Notes: a model not told the origin generated them from the sequence alone. A stretch of 64,000 nt of DNA from Rhodococcus globerulus NBRC 14531 (GCF_001894805.1 NZ_BCWX01000004.1:248001-312000); one strand, 5' to 3'. Shown: positions 53,854-63,433, numbered from the stretch's first letter. A program made the numbers and translations.

Positions 53854-54842
53854 TGACCGCAACAACGGACGCACCTGGCGTCACAGACACCAAGTCGTTG
53901 ACCTTGGTGCTCACAGAGGCCACCATGCTCTGCGGCGGTGTCCGATCTCTCCGCCTCGAAAGCGCCGACGGCTCAACACTTCCGTCCTTCACGCCCGGGA
54001 GTCACCTTGTTCTCGACTGCGGTACAACACCCCAGGGAATGCCGCGGCGCAATTCGTATTCGATGACCGGGCCGGAACTCGAACCGGATCACTATTGCGT
54101 TTCGGTCCAGCTGGATCGAGGCGGTAGAGGTGGATCACGCTGGATTCACGACTTGGAGATCGGCACGAGTATCCGCACGTCGCGCCCGCGCAGTGTGTTC
54201 GCTCCGGTACTCACAGCACGGCACCACCTACTGATTGCCGGCGGAATCGGTGTGACGCCGATACTGTCGCACGCGCGGGCCGCCGCACAATGGGGTCGAT
54301 CCTTCACCGTCCTGTACGTGTGGCGGGGAACCGACGCAGCGCACCTGGCCGAACTACGCGAACTGTGCGGATCACGTCTGCACGTCTTCTCCTCACGCCA
54401 GGAGTTGTGGGCCCACCTGGGGCCGGCTCTGCTGAAACAACCACTGGGCACCCACCTGTACACGTGCGGCCCCAGCGCGATGATCGACGCCGTCGAGGGT
54501 GCCGCCAAAGCCGCGGGATGGCCGAGTGCCCGCATTCACTACGAACGTTTCGGCGGCGTGGGGCTGGACCCCGGACAACCGTTTACCGTCGCATTGCGCG
54601 GCAGCGGACAAGAATTCGACGTACCTTCCGGAACAAGTGTCCTCGAGACTCTCGAACAGCACGGCATCACCATCCCCAATCTCTGCCGTCAAGGAGTATG
54701 CGGCGAGTGCCGAATACCGGTGGCAGACGGGAGCGTTGCACATCGCGATCTATATCTGACCGACGAGGAGAAATCCCGTGGCACATCGATGATGGCCTGT
54801 GTATCGCGGGCCGAGGGATCACGATTGGAGTTGAACTTGTGA
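53850..54842 (+). CDS. PDR/VanB-type ferredoxin reductase (DmmB-like)
   Basis: This 330-residue protein has, in order, an FAD/FMN-binding barrel (RRNSYSMTGP), an NAD domain (IAGGIGVTPILSHAR) and a C-terminal plant-type [2Fe-2S] ferredoxin (CRQGVCGECRIPV, then MMACVSRAEG). It transfers electrons from NAD(P)H to an oxygenase, here most likely the DUF3445 heme enzymes next to it. It is the only reductase in the operon, which implies it serves both demethylase copies. Start and stop overlap the neighbours (ATGA, GTGA). Confidence 0.87.
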   Translation: MMTATTDAPGVTDTKSLTLVLTEATMLCGGVRSLRLESADGSTLPSFTPGSHLVLDCGTTPQGMPRRNSYSMTGPELEPDHYCVSVQLDRGGRGGSRWIHDLEIGTSIRTSRPRSVFAPVLTARHHLLIAGGIGVTPILSHARAAAQWGRSFTVLYVWRGTDAAHLAELRELCGSRLHVFSSRQELWAHLGPALLKQPLGTHLYTCGPSAMIDAVEGAAKAAGWPSARIHYERFGGVGLDPGQPFTVALRGSGQEFDVPSGTSVLETLEQHGITIPNLCRQGVCGECRIPVADGSVAHRDLYLTDEEKSRGTSMMACVSRAEGSRLELNL

Positions 54843-55846
54843 ACGCATCGGCAGAACTACTCGACGTGCCCACTCGAATTGCGAATTTCCCGTTCCCTTT
54901 TGCCAAGGACTCGTACCGCTACAGCACCAACGTCGAACCTGCCGGGACACCTGCAAGAACGGCCGCCGGCGAGTGGGGCAAACACACGATCGAGATCGAC
55001 GAGAACTACCATCACGAATTGGCCGAGCGAACAAGGATATTGACTTCGGACGCCAGTCGATATCAGAGTCTGCCCCACATGATGCCGGCGCAGTGGGACG
55101 CCATGATCTCGATCATGCGCATGCTCGCCGAGAGCTATCCGGACTCCATGAGTCTCGAACGCGACGGCACGGCCTGGATCTGGCGAAACGGATTGCTCGA
55201 TACCGAGCAGCGGTTTGTCGTCGGCGATCTCGGTACGCTTCCGATCGACCCACTTCGGTTTGCCACCAACCAGATTCAGGAGGACGTTGTCCTCCTCGAT
55301 CAGCGAGAAGGACAGCTCTGGGGCGACGCCGGTGTGGTTACCTTCGCAGCTGATTGGTCATTGCGATTCGACGTCGGTATGAGCTTTCTGCAGATCCACG
55401 GCCCGGTACCTCGCGTGCATGCCGAGGGTGTTGTCTCCCGCGCCCAGAGTTTTCTCATGCGCCTCGAACCCGGTGAGCGATACCGCCGAACCAACTGGAC
55501 CTTGACCGTCGACGGCAAACTCGACACCTCTACCGAGACTTATCCGCAGTGGGGACCCGACCGAACCAGCCTGGCCCGGGGACCACTCGAGGATGTCGGC
55601 GACCGACTGTTCCTCCGCGTCGAGGTACAGCACCTGATTCGCTTGGCAACCTCCGGATCGATCATGTTTCTGATCCGGAGTTACCTTCTGCCACTGCGAG
55701 ATATCGCATCGGTTCCCGTCTGGGCTCGGCGTCTACACGCAGTGCTCGACGACCTGCCGGAAGACATGGCCGACTACAAAGGGATTACCAAAACCCGCGG
55801 ACCGGCAATGGAGTGGCTGCGCGCGCATGCAGGAGTGGGCTCGTGA
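54839..55846 (+). CDS. DUF3445 heme-dependent oxidative N-demethylase-like protein (copy 1)
   Basis: This 335-residue protein belongs to the DUF3445/HODM family, which binds heme and oxidatively removes N-methyl groups. SYRYSTNVEP, LPHMMPAQWDAMISIMRMLA and LRVEVQHLIRLATSGSIMFL are conserved here and in the second copy. The fungal relative demethylates with heme; the bacterial ones form dimethylamine monooxygenase. The GTG at 54839 overlaps the reductase stop. Formaldehyde release fits the nearby mycothiol dehydrogenase. Confidence 0.82.
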   Translation: MNASAELLDVPTRIANFPFPFAKDSYRYSTNVEPAGTPARTAAGEWGKHTIEIDENYHHELAERTRILTSDASRYQSLPHMMPAQWDAMISIMRMLAESYPDSMSLERDGTAWIWRNGLLDTEQRFVVGDLGTLPIDPLRFATNQIQEDVVLLDQREGQLWGDAGVVTFAADWSLRFDVGMSFLQIHGPVPRVHAEGVVSRAQSFLMRLEPGERYRRTNWTLTVDGKLDTSTETYPQWGPDRTSLARGPLEDVGDRLFLRVEVQHLIRLATSGSIMFLIRSYLLPLRDIASVPVWARRLHAVLDDLPEDMADYKGITKTRGPAMEWLRAHAGVGS

Positions 55847-56307
55847 CCGCAATCCCGGAACTGGATAGTGCCGGGCGTGAGTTTCTCCTCATCTCACTCG
55901 GCGGGTGTCCCGACGGTCGAAACACCGTGATCGACTGGGCAACCGAGGCAATCGCCGCCGGGCGATCCGTGACTGTTCACGTTCAGGATCAACTCGATCT
56001 CTCGCGCATCGAGCAGTCGGTGGCAGGTTGCCACACCGGTGCCCGCATTGCCGTTGCCGGTCCAGAGTACGACGTGATGCAAGCACTGGCCGCCATACGT
56101 GCCTGCGGCGCACTGCCATGCGAAGTGCGATCCAGCGTCACGAGCACGGGAACAATTTCGCTCTTCTGCCCACATTGCGCACACACCCATCGGGTCGAGA
56201 CCTGTCCCGGCTCGGCACACGAATGCCCTTCGTGCCGACTACTACTCGATATCCGGGTACACAGAAATTCACATCACGGGAGCTACCTCGGCTCCGTCGC
56301 CGCGTAA
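55843..56307 (+). CDS. DmmA-like protein (copy 2, short N-terminus)
   Basis: The 154-residue protein ends with LFCPHCAHTHRV and CPSCRLLLDIRVHRNSHHGS, the same two-CxxC layout as the copy at 53338. Its N-terminal region is shorter and lacks the TSVPRWDAE motif. It overlaps the first DUF3445 gene (GTGA) and precedes the second by 29 nt, so each heme subunit has its own DmmA-like partner. Confidence 0.72.
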   Translation: MTAIPELDSAGREFLLISLGGCPDGRNTVIDWATEAIAAGRSVTVHVQDQLDLSRIEQSVAGCHTGARIAVAGPEYDVMQALAAIRACGALPCEVRSSVTSTGTISLFCPHCAHTHRVETCPGSAHECPSCRLLLDIRVHRNSHHGSYLGSVAA

Positions 56308-56336
56308 CACCCCCTTTCCACTCGAGGAGTGCAGTT

Positions 56337-57326
56337 GTGAGTGATCTGAAGACCTTGCCGTGGCCGTTCCCCGACGAAGACCGAACCTTTCGCTACGGCG
56401 TCAACGTTCAACCGGCACCGCGGTTGACGACAACTCTGGCAGGCGAATGGGGTGAACACGTCGTTGATCTCGGCGACGACTACCTCTACATGATGCAGCT
56501 ACGACGCGACATCCTCGACCGGGATCCGGGCCGGGCACAGATGCTGCCGCACATGATGCCGGCGTGCTGGGACGTCATGCTGTTTCTCATGCGTCAACTC
56601 GCCGCGTCCTATCCGGCTTCGATGTTGTTGGAAGGCAGAGGTAATCGCTATCGCTGGACCAATCGGCTGCTGGGGATCGAACAGAGCTTCACACTCGGAG
56701 ATCTGTTCACCCTTCCCGAAGACCCACTGACATTCATCGGTTGCCAGGTACCCGACGATATTCTGCTGCTCACCGAACGCGACGACCAGTTGTGGTTCGA
56801 CGCCGCACTGGTCACCTCGTCTGCCGACTGGTCCGTGAAATTCGATATCGGAATGAGTTTCGACGAGATTCACGTGCCGGTACCTGGGTTGACCGCAGGT
56901 GGCGTAACCGGCAGAGCCCAGAGTTTCATGCGGATGCTGACAACAGAGCAGATCTATCGCCGGGTGAACTGGACGTTCTCCGCCGTCGGTTCCCGGTTGC
57001 GTGACACCAGCCTCGAAACAATGCCGCAGTGGATGCACGACATGCCGGAGTTGATCTCCCAGAAAGACTGGGGCCGAATCCAACTCCGCATCGAACTCGA
57101 ACACCTGATCCGACTTCCCTTGACCGGAGCACTGGTCTTCAATATCCGCACGTACCTGGCCCCGCTGTCGGACATCGCCGCAATCCCGCGATGGGCGGAG
57201 CAATTGGCGGCCATAGTGACCGAACTACCTCAGGAAATAGCCGAATACAAAGGTATCGACGGTTACCGCGTGGAAGCAATGGCGTGGCTACGTGCACAAT
57301 CCGAGGTGCTCGCTGCGACGGGCTGA
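56337..57326 (+). CDS. DUF3445 heme-dependent oxidative N-demethylase-like protein (copy 2)
   Basis: This 329-residue paralogue of the protein at 54839 shares FRYGVNVQPAP, LPHMMPACWDVMLFLMRQLA and RIELEHLIRLPLTGALVFNI. GAGGAG lies eight bases before the GTG at 56337. It may form the other subunit of a heterodimeric heme enzyme or act on a different N-methyl amine. The order DmmA1-reductase-HODM1-DmmA2-HODM2 suggests duplication of a two-gene module. Confidence 0.8.
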   Translation: MSDLKTLPWPFPDEDRTFRYGVNVQPAPRLTTTLAGEWGEHVVDLGDDYLYMMQLRRDILDRDPGRAQMLPHMMPACWDVMLFLMRQLAASYPASMLLEGRGNRYRWTNRLLGIEQSFTLGDLFTLPEDPLTFIGCQVPDDILLLTERDDQLWFDAALVTSSADWSVKFDIGMSFDEIHVPVPGLTAGGVTGRAQSFMRMLTTEQIYRRVNWTFSAVGSRLRDTSLETMPQWMHDMPELISQKDWGRIQLRIELEHLIRLPLTGALVFNIRTYLAPLSDIAAIPRWAEQLAAIVTELPQEIAEYKGIDGYRVEAMAWLRAQSEVLAATG

Positions 57327-57347
57327 GCGTTCGCTTACAGTCGGAGA

Positions 57348-58034
57348 ATGGACATTCTCTCGAGCACGGTGAACGACGTACCGCTGAGCATCGCCCGACC
57401 CGAATCGCTTGCCACGCAGATACCTGCGGTGATCGTGCTGCAGGAGGCCTGGGGCGTCAACGCTCATATCGAGAGCATCCTGTTACGCCTCGCCGGGGCC
57501 GGATACCTTGCGGTCGCTCCGCACCTCTACCACCGTGGATCACAGTCGTTCTTCACCGATTTTCCATCGGCCAAGAATTCTCTCATGGCGCTGAACAGCG
57601 AGGGGATCGGTCACGACGTACGTGCCGCCGTCGCGTACTGCAAGTCCGAGGGAGCCGGCAAGGTCGGCTCCCTCGGATTCTGCATGGGTGGCACCGCGTC
57701 ACTGTGGTGCGCCACTGTTCCTCTTGTCGATGCCGCGGTCACCTACTACGGCGGCGCGGTTGCCGAAGCACGATGGTCGGGAATCGCTGCCGGGACCGAA
57801 CTTGCAGCCCAACTGAAGGTTCCGTGGCTCGGTCACTACGGCGACCTCGACACCGGTATCCCGCCGGAGAGCGTCGAACAATTACGCGGGGCCGCCTCCG
57901 AACTCGCCCGGGTGTACCGGTATGCCGACGCGGGCCACGCGTTCAACAACGACACCGCCGGCGACCACTACAACCCCGACGCTGCAACACTCGCTTGGTC
58001 ACGCACTATGGAGTTTTTCGGCGAGACTCTGTGA
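57348..58034 (+). CDS. Dienelactone hydrolase family protein
   Basis: The 228-residue alpha/beta hydrolase has the nucleophile Cys112 in GSLGFCMGGTAS, Asp in HYGDLDTG and His in DAGHAFNNDT, the full Cys-Asp-His triad of dienelactone hydrolase. Substrates of this wide family include dienelactones and other cyclic esters. It follows the second DUF3445 gene by 21 nt and may be in the same transcript, but its role there is unclear. A terminator-like hairpin follows. Confidence 0.88.
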   Translation: MDILSSTVNDVPLSIARPESLATQIPAVIVLQEAWGVNAHIESILLRLAGAGYLAVAPHLYHRGSQSFFTDFPSAKNSLMALNSEGIGHDVRAAVAYCKSEGAGKVGSLGFCMGGTASLWCATVPLVDAAVTYYGGAVAEARWSGIAAGTELAAQLKVPWLGHYGDLDTGIPPESVEQLRGAASELARVYRYADAGHAFNNDTAGDHYNPDAATLAWSRTMEFFGETL

Positions 58035-58066
58035 CGCCGAGTTCCGGTCAGGGAACGCGCCCTGAA

Positions 58067-58101
58067 GGTCGGTGCGAACACACGTCGTGCTCGCACCGAC
58101 C
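58067..58101. terminator. Bidirectional terminator between DLH and MBL genes
   Basis: GGTCGGTGCGA (58067-58077) pairs perfectly with TCGCACCGACC (58091-58101). A CAC/GTG pair extends the stem inside. It lies between converging genes. Confidence 0.75.
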
Positions 58102-58114
58102 GTTTCTGCCGCAG

Positions 58115-58741
58115 TCAGGATCCGGCGCGGATCCATTCCTCGAGGTGCGGCGCCTCGGTACCGATTGTGGTGCCGTCACCGTGACCGGTGTGAACCGTGG
58201 TCTCGGCAGGTAAGGCAAACAGCTTGTCGCGGATCGATCCGATGATGGTCGGGAAATCGGAGTACGAGCGCCCCGTTGCACCGGGTCCACCGGAGAACAA
58301 GGTGTCGCCGCTGAACAGTTCCCCCGCCTCGGGCAGGTAGAGGCAGGTCGATCCCGGCGAATGGCCCGGCGTGTGCATGGCCAGAATATCGGTGCCTGCC
58401 ACCGAGATTCGCTGCCCGTCTTCCAAACTCAGGTGCTTGACGCCTGGATGTGTCATCTCCCAGAGGACGTCGTCGGCCGGATTCAGGTAGATCGGAGCGT
58501 CGAGCTTCTCGGACAGTTCCGGCGCAACGGTGACGTGATCGTCGTGTCCGTGAGTACACACGATTCCGACAACCTTGCGGCCGGCAACGGCGTCGATGAT
58601 GGGCTGCGCGGTGTGCGCGGCGTCCACGACAACCACCTCGTTGTCGTCACCGATCAGCCAGATGTTGTTGTCCACGTCCCACGTTCCGCCGTCGAGGCTG
58701 AACGAACCTGATGTGACGACGCGATCGACTCGCAAGGTCAC
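58115..58741 (-). CDS. MBL-fold hydrolase linked to mycothiol formaldehyde oxidation
   Basis: The 208-residue metallo-beta-lactamase-fold protein has the HxHxDH motif as CTHGHDDH, plus MHTPGHSPG and HTGHGDGTT. Next to S-(hydroxymethyl)mycothiol dehydrogenase it is expected to hydrolyse S-formylmycothiol or a related thioester, releasing mycothiol and formate. The GTG at 58741 overlaps the dehydrogenase stop (GTGA), so the longer ORF is rejected. Confidence 0.88.
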   Translation of the reverse strand: MTLRVDRVVTSGSFSLDGGTWDVDNNIWLIGDDNEVVVVDAAHTAQPIIDAVAGRKVVGIVCTHGHDDHVTVAPELSEKLDAPIYLNPADDVLWEMTHPGVKHLSLEDGQRISVAGTDILAMHTPGHSPGSTCLYLPEAGELFSGDTLFSGGPGATGRSYSDFPTIIGSIRDKLFALPAETTVHTGHGDGTTIGTEAPHLEEWIRAGS

Positions 58742-59826
58742 AGGACCACCACCGAGCGCAGGACCTCGCCGCGGTGCATCGTCTCGAAGGCCTTCTCGAC
58801 CTCGTCGAGCTTGATGCGCTCGCTGACGAACTTCTCGAGCGGCAGACGCCCCTGCTGGTACAGATCGACCAGGACCGGGAAGTCGCGCTCGGGCAGGCAG
58901 TCTCCGTACCATGACGACTTGAGTGCGCCACCACGGGAGAAGAAGTCGACAAGTGGCATCTCGAGAGTCATGTCCGGCGTCGGAACACCTACCAGCACTA
59001 CGGTTCCCGCGAGGTCACGCGCGTAGAAGGCCTGCTTCCACGTCTCCGGGCGTCCAACTGCGTCAACGACGACATCTGCGCCGAAACCACCGGTCAGCTC
59101 CTGAACAGCTTCGACAACGTCGTCGACCTCGGTGGCGTTGATCGTGTGGGTTGCGCCAAGTTCTGTGGCCCACTCCAGCTTTCGCGGATCACGGTCGATG
59201 GCGATGATGGTATTGGCGCCGGCCAGACGCGAACCCATGATGGCGGCGTCGCCGACACCACCGCAGCCGATGACGGCCACCGAGTCGCCGCGGCCGACGT
59301 TGCCGGTGTTCATGGCGGCACCCATACCGGCCATGACACCGCAACCGAGCAGACCGACAACAGCGGGATCAGCCGACGCATCGACCTTGGTGCACTGGCC
59401 TTCGTGGACAAGGGTCTTGTCGGCAAACGCGCCAATGCCGAGGGCCGGCGTCAGTTCGGTTCCGTCTTCGAGGGTCATCTTCTGCTCGGCGTTGAAGGTG
59501 TCGAAGCAGTACTGGGGGCGTCCGCGCTTACATGCACGGCACTGCCCGCAGACGGCGCGCCAGTTCAGGACGACGAAGTCGCCGACCTCGACGTGCGTGA
59601 CTCCCGCGCCGACGCTCTCGACGATGCCCGACGCCTCGTGCCCGAGAAGGAACGGGTATTCGTCGTTGATGCCGCCGTCGCGGTAGGTGAGGTCGGTGTG
59701 GCACACGCCGCACGCTGCGATGGCAACAACCACCTCGTTGGCACCGGGATCGGGAATCGTGATGGGAACGATTTCGACGGGGGCACCCTTGGATCGGGCG
59801 ATGACGCCGCGTACCTGCTGTGGCAT
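58738..59826 (-). CDS. S-(hydroxymethyl)mycothiol dehydrogenase (MscR/AdhE2 type)
   Basis: This 362-residue zinc alcohol dehydrogenase oxidises S-hydroxymethylmycothiol, the adduct of formaldehyde and mycothiol. Catalytic zinc: [10 protein letters not shown] and LGHEASGIV. Structural zinc: [15 protein letters not shown]. Cofactor loop: [12 protein letters not shown]. The motif [20 protein letters not shown] is typical of the family. AGGAG lies seven bases before the ATG at 59826, which I prefer over 59859 and 59874. It fits disposal of formaldehyde from the neighbouring N-demethylases and flavoprotein. Confidence 0.93.
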   Translation of the reverse strand: MPQQVRGVIARSKGAPVEIVPITIPDPGANEVVVAIAACGVCHTDLTYRDGGINDEYPFLLGHEASGIVESVGAGVTHVEVGDFVVLNWRAVCGQCRACKRGRPQYCFDTFNAEQKMTLEDGTELTPALGIGAFADKTLVHEGQCTKVDASADPAVVGLLGCGVMAGMGAAMNTGNVGRGDSVAVIGCGGVGDAAIMGSRLAGANTIIAIDRDPRKLEWATELGATHTINATEVDDVVEAVQELTGGFGADVVVDAVGRPETWKQAFYARDLAGTVVLVGVPTPDMTLEMPLVDFFSRGGALKSSWYGDCLPERDFPVLVDLYQQGRLPLEKFVSERIKLDEVEKAFETMHRGEVLRSVVVL

Positions 59827-59954
59827 GGCTCTGCTCCTGGCTTGTGCGTTTTCGGACATGTCGTCACATAGCAATATATGAACGCACTACGAGGTTAACC
59901 CGAATACCCGAGCCGGAACCCTGGCCGAAATAACTGACCGACCTATCCGAAGAG

Positions 59955-61220
59955 CTAGGGAGCTGGTTTGACACCGGCTTCCGCGCCTACAGCTGCGGCA
60001 GCACCGCGGCTGTCGACGCCCAGTTTCTTGAGAACTCCCGCGACGTGAAATTTCACGGTGCTCTCACTGACACCGAGACGCTCGGAGATCGCCTTGTTCC
60101 GACGACCCGCGACCAGATGCTCGAGCACTTCGATTTCTCGCGGACCCAGATCGGACAGCGTGTGGTCGACGGGCGTCGCGGCAACCACGTCGAGCGGAAT
60201 GGTGGCACTGATCCGGCTGCCCCAACCTGTAGTCGACTCCGAATCTATTGATCCGCCCAACGTCTCTACCCGCGAACGCAATTGGCGTTCCAGATCGGCA
60301 ACGTCGGCTTCGCCTCGCCCGTCGTCGCGGATGTCGATCAACAGAGCGGAACCGTCGAGGCTCCACTCGACCCGAATCCGCGACAGCGTGTGTTGATCCG
60401 CAAGAGCAAGCACCGCACCTCGCACCACCGCCCGCGCGCCGTGCGCAACTTCACCGGGAAGCCCACGCCCCTCGACCGGCGGTTCCACCAGTTCCAACTC
60501 GACGTTGCGGTGTTTGAGCAGTGATCGCAACTCCCCGCGCATCCGCGCAAAAGCCGTGGTGATTGCCTCTTCCGCCAGTTCCCGATGGACGTCGACAGCG
60601 GACCGCAACCGGATCAACGCCGACGACGTGGTCTCCCTGGCAGCTGTTCGCGCCCGAGTGTCGTCGAGATCATCCGAACGCAATGTGGCCAGGACGGTCT
60701 CCAGCGTCGCCGCGTGAACCTCGGTCATCTCGGCAACCGTGCGCGCGCGTTCCGACGACGCGGCACGCGACTCCGCCAAATAAGCCGGGCTGGCATTGCG
60801 GACCTGCAGTTGAATGCCGGTAGCGACCACCCCGAACAGTGCTGCGGCCAACTCGAGCGCCGTTGCCCGAGTTGCCGTCGAGCGCGGCAACAGGACCAGC
60901 ACTGTGTCTGTCCGATCGAGAACGGCAACCACTTCACGCTCCCGGCCGGCAACCGCCAGTTGCCCCCGAAAGATCTGTCCCACAGCAAGATCGGTTCGGA
61001 TGCGATCAAGTTCGGCGATCGTGACTCGATCGACGACTGCCGGATCTCCAGCCACCTTGCGTGGCCGGCCGGTGCATTCACGTGTGAAGATCACGAGCGC
61101 GGTGTGTGGCACCAGATCAGTGAGCAACACCGAGAATCTGCGGCCGATCTCGGGCAGCGGACCCACCAGTACGTCGCGCAGTTCGGAGATGAGAGTGGGG
61201 AGTTGTTCGGTGGTACTCAC
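59955..61220 (-). CDS. Histidine-kinase-like protein fused to LuxR helix-turn-helix
   Basis: This 421-residue protein has an N-terminal sensory region (about residues 1-145), a possible dimerisation/phosphoacceptor helix around His169 (AEMTEVHAATLETVL), a GHKL-type ATPase-like region (IRVEWSLDGSALLIDIRDDG, then GWGSRISATIPL) and a C-terminal LuxR HTH (LGPREIEVLEHLVAGRRNKA and LGVSESTVKFHVAGVLKKLG). Sensor and DNA-binding parts are on one chain instead of two. It is upstream of the mycothiol dehydrogenase on the same strand and may control it. Kinase activity is not proven. Confidence 0.82.
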   Translation of the reverse strand: MSTTEQLPTLISELRDVLVGPLPEIGRRFSVLLTDLVPHTALVIFTRECTGRPRKVAGDPAVVDRVTIAELDRIRTDLAVGQIFRGQLAVAGREREVVAVLDRTDTVLVLLPRSTATRATALELAAALFGVVATGIQLQVRNASPAYLAESRAASSERARTVAEMTEVHAATLETVLATLRSDDLDDTRARTAARETTSSALIRLRSAVDVHRELAEEAITTAFARMRGELRSLLKHRNVELELVEPPVEGRGLPGEVAHGARAVVRGAVLALADQHTLSRIRVEWSLDGSALLIDIRDDGRGEADVADLERQLRSRVETLGGSIDSESTTGWGSRISATIPLDVVAATPVDHTLSDLGPREIEVLEHLVAGRRNKAISERLGVSESTVKFHVAGVLKKLGVDSRGAAAAVGAEAGVKPAP

Positions 61221-61243
61221 CGTTCAACGATAGCCACTCGCTT

Positions 61244-62404
61244 TTACAGCGTCGTTTTCATCAACATCACGTTGTAGTCCGACCACGTCGTAGCAAGGAA
61301 GTACAAATCCTGCCCCTGAGACCACGGATGCATATACGCGCCGTAGAGGCCAGGGACGGCGCCCGGTTCGATCACGATGTCGGGGGCACTCCACGGGCCG
61401 GTCAGTTGGTCGGCGGTACGCAACACCAGAGCACCCCATTCGTTCGAGTACATCGCAACGAACTTTCCGAGATAGTTGTTGTACTGCACCGACAGTTCAC
61501 TGACGTCGCCGTCGAGAACCGGCGTCGCTACATCGGGTTTGTTTGGCACCCAAGCCTTTCCGTCCCAGTATTCGTACGCCGCGACGTCTACGATCGACTC
61601 TTCCTTCACTCGCGAAAGTCGCGCTTCGCCGAACCTGCCCGACGGTGTCCCGAAGTTGTAGACATACCCACCGTCCTTGACGAAGGACCCCATCTGGAAG
61701 TTGGCGTTACCGGTCAACGGCAGGTTCGGGCGCGCCGACGCCGGTTCCACCTGCCACGTTTCGCCATTGTCCCGGGAGGACGCGATCTGCGAGAAATTTG
61801 TCACCCATTCTCCTGATCCTCCCCACGACCGCACCGACATGTAGTTGACGTACTGCACGCCACCCACCGCGATACCCGTCGTAGGAATGCTGCTGGTTTC
61901 GACTCCGGTGACTTTGAGGCTGTCGATGATTTCGCGGGAGCGATTGGGGCGATCGACCGGTGAGGAGTCGATATTCATGCCGTCACTGAGAATGCCGTCG
62001 GCGCTGCGAAAGAGGACGTTGCTTCGCCAGTCACCCACAACGCCGCCGCACGTCGGGTCCGAATTCAATCCGACCGTATCGCCGAAGACCGTCAGAACCT
62101 GGCCTGCGCCGTTGTCCCACATGATCCCGAGATCGGTGCCGAGCACATTGAACCGTTCGACCGTCTGATTGGGGCTGAGCGCTCCGGTGATGTATTCGAC
62201 CGCAGACGTGCGGCCTTGCATGTCGGGGAGATTCCCGTCGGTTCCGTTGAGCCACGGAATCGGGTTGGTCGGCCCACCTGACTTGTCGAAGATCGCCGAG
62301 ATATTGCAACCCCACGGCGAGGCCTGGGCTGTTGTTGTGACAACGCCGGCGGGCACAAAGGCACAGGCCAATGCGACTACCGGCAATTTCCATGACTGTT
62401 TCAT
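61244..62404 (-). CDS. Secreted DUF4185 domain protein
   Basis: The 386-residue protein has a Sec signal peptide (cleavage after AQA, about residue 28). The mature part has GTDLGIMWDNGAGQVLTVFG and DTVGL, then DWRSNVLFRSADGILSDGMN and repeats of a five-bladed propeller as in DUF4185. Many mycobacterial and rhodococcal homologues occur in the cell envelope; the function is unknown. It ends 24 nt before the LuxR-fusion gene start, on the same strand. Confidence 0.85.
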   Translation of the reverse strand: MKQSWKLPVVALACAFVPAGVVTTTAQASPWGCNISAIFDKSGGPTNPIPWLNGTDGNLPDMQGRTSAVEYITGALSPNQTVERFNVLGTDLGIMWDNGAGQVLTVFGDTVGLNSDPTCGGVVGDWRSNVLFRSADGILSDGMNIDSSPVDRPNRSREIIDSLKVTGVETSSIPTTGIAVGGVQYVNYMSVRSWGGSGEWVTNFSQIASSRDNGETWQVEPASARPNLPLTGNANFQMGSFVKDGGYVYNFGTPSGRFGEARLSRVKEESIVDVAAYEYWDGKAWVPNKPDVATPVLDGDVSELSVQYNNYLGKFVAMYSNEWGALVLRTADQLTGPWSAPDIVIEPGAVPGLYGAYMHPWSQGQDLYFLATTWSDYNVMLMKTTL

Positions 62405-62458
62405 CGCTCCCCTTTCGCGGGGAGGATGCCCCGAAGAGAGGCGAACGTAACTTCGCTT

Positions 62459-63433
62459 CTATTCCGCGGCCTCTACTCGGGCACCGACGGCGTGAAGTAT
62501 CACAATGTGCGGACCCCAGGGCACCAACGCGTCGACCGCACGCTCGAGGTCGTCGACAGGCGGCAGATCCTGCGGTCCCAGTACTTCGATCACCGCGGTG
62601 TGCGCCTGCCACGTGACGGACCCGACTTGAACGCCCGGAACTCCAGCCAGCCACTCTTCCGCGGCATCATGGATCTGGCTCGCCCACAACGAAGCCAGAG
62701 AATTCACCACCATCGGGATGGCAACAACAACCAGGGCCGACGCCAACACCAGGTAGACCCGTCGATGTCCCGCGGCAGCTGCCCCTGATTCGCGCGCATA
62801 ACCGGCGATCACCAGTACCACCGTCGCCGTGATCACCATGGCAACGACATTCGACGCAAAGAGGATCAGCGCCCCCAACGCAAGCGACGGTGCACCCGAA
62901 CCGAGACAGACACCCACAACGGCAAGAGGCGGAACCAGTGAAATCGCGATCGCCACGCCGGGGAGCACGTCACCGACATCGCGCCGGGTAATCGCGATCG
63001 ACCCGGCAAACCCTGTGGCGATGGCCGCCGCGAGATCCGTCAACGTCGGGGTGGTTCGTCCGGTCACCTGAGAGTTGGACAGCACACTCGTCGGGTTGAG
63101 CAGAACAAGGGAAAACAGAAAACCGAGAGCAACGACAACAACGAGCCCACCCGCGATGTACACAACACTGCGGGCAATGAGTGCGCCCCGACCGGTAACG
63201 ATGCCGAGGCCGATCCCCAGAATCGGCGTGGACAACGGAGCGACGATCATCGCCCCGATCACAGTGGCCGTCGAGTCACCCACTACCCCGGCGCTCGCGA
63301 TCATCCCGGAGAGAACGAGCATTATCCAGAACGCGGAACGTTTTGCCGCCTTGTCTCCGGTGGAGAGATCCAGCCGATCATCGAGTTCTTCGAGGCTGCG
63401 ACGCTGGCTGTCCGGAATCAGAAATGAGCGCAT
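62459..63433 (-). CDS. DUF389 family membrane protein
   Basis: This 324-residue protein has about seven hydrophobic segments (IMLVLSGMIASAGVVGDSTA, then IGAMIVAPLSTPILGIGLG and further helices), matching the TIGR00341/DUF389 family of inner-membrane proteins of unknown function. A hydrophilic tail (residues 260-324) holds an alpha/beta domain. AAGGAT precedes the ATG at 63433, which I prefer over 63469. Confidence 0.85.
   Translation of the reverse strand: MRSFLIPDSQRRSLEELDDRLDLSTGDKAAKRSAFWIMLVLSGMIASAGVVGDSTATVIGAMIVAPLSTPILGIGLGIVTGRGALIARSVVYIAGGLVVVVALGFLFSLVLLNPTSVLSNSQVTGRTTPTLTDLAAAIATGFAGSIAITRRDVGDVLPGVAIAISLVPPLAVVGVCLGSGAPSLALGALILFASNVVAMVITATVVLVIAGYARESGAAAAGHRRVYLVLASALVVVAIPMVVNSLASLWASQIHDAAEEWLAGVPGVQVGSVTWQAHTAVIEVLGPQDLPPVDDLERAVDALVPWGPHIVILHAVGARVEAAE

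Noticed and set aside
57029..58213. A 394-codon plus-strand frame over the second DUF3445 gene and the DLH gene
   Set aside because: It is a +1 shadow of two genes with intact motifs.
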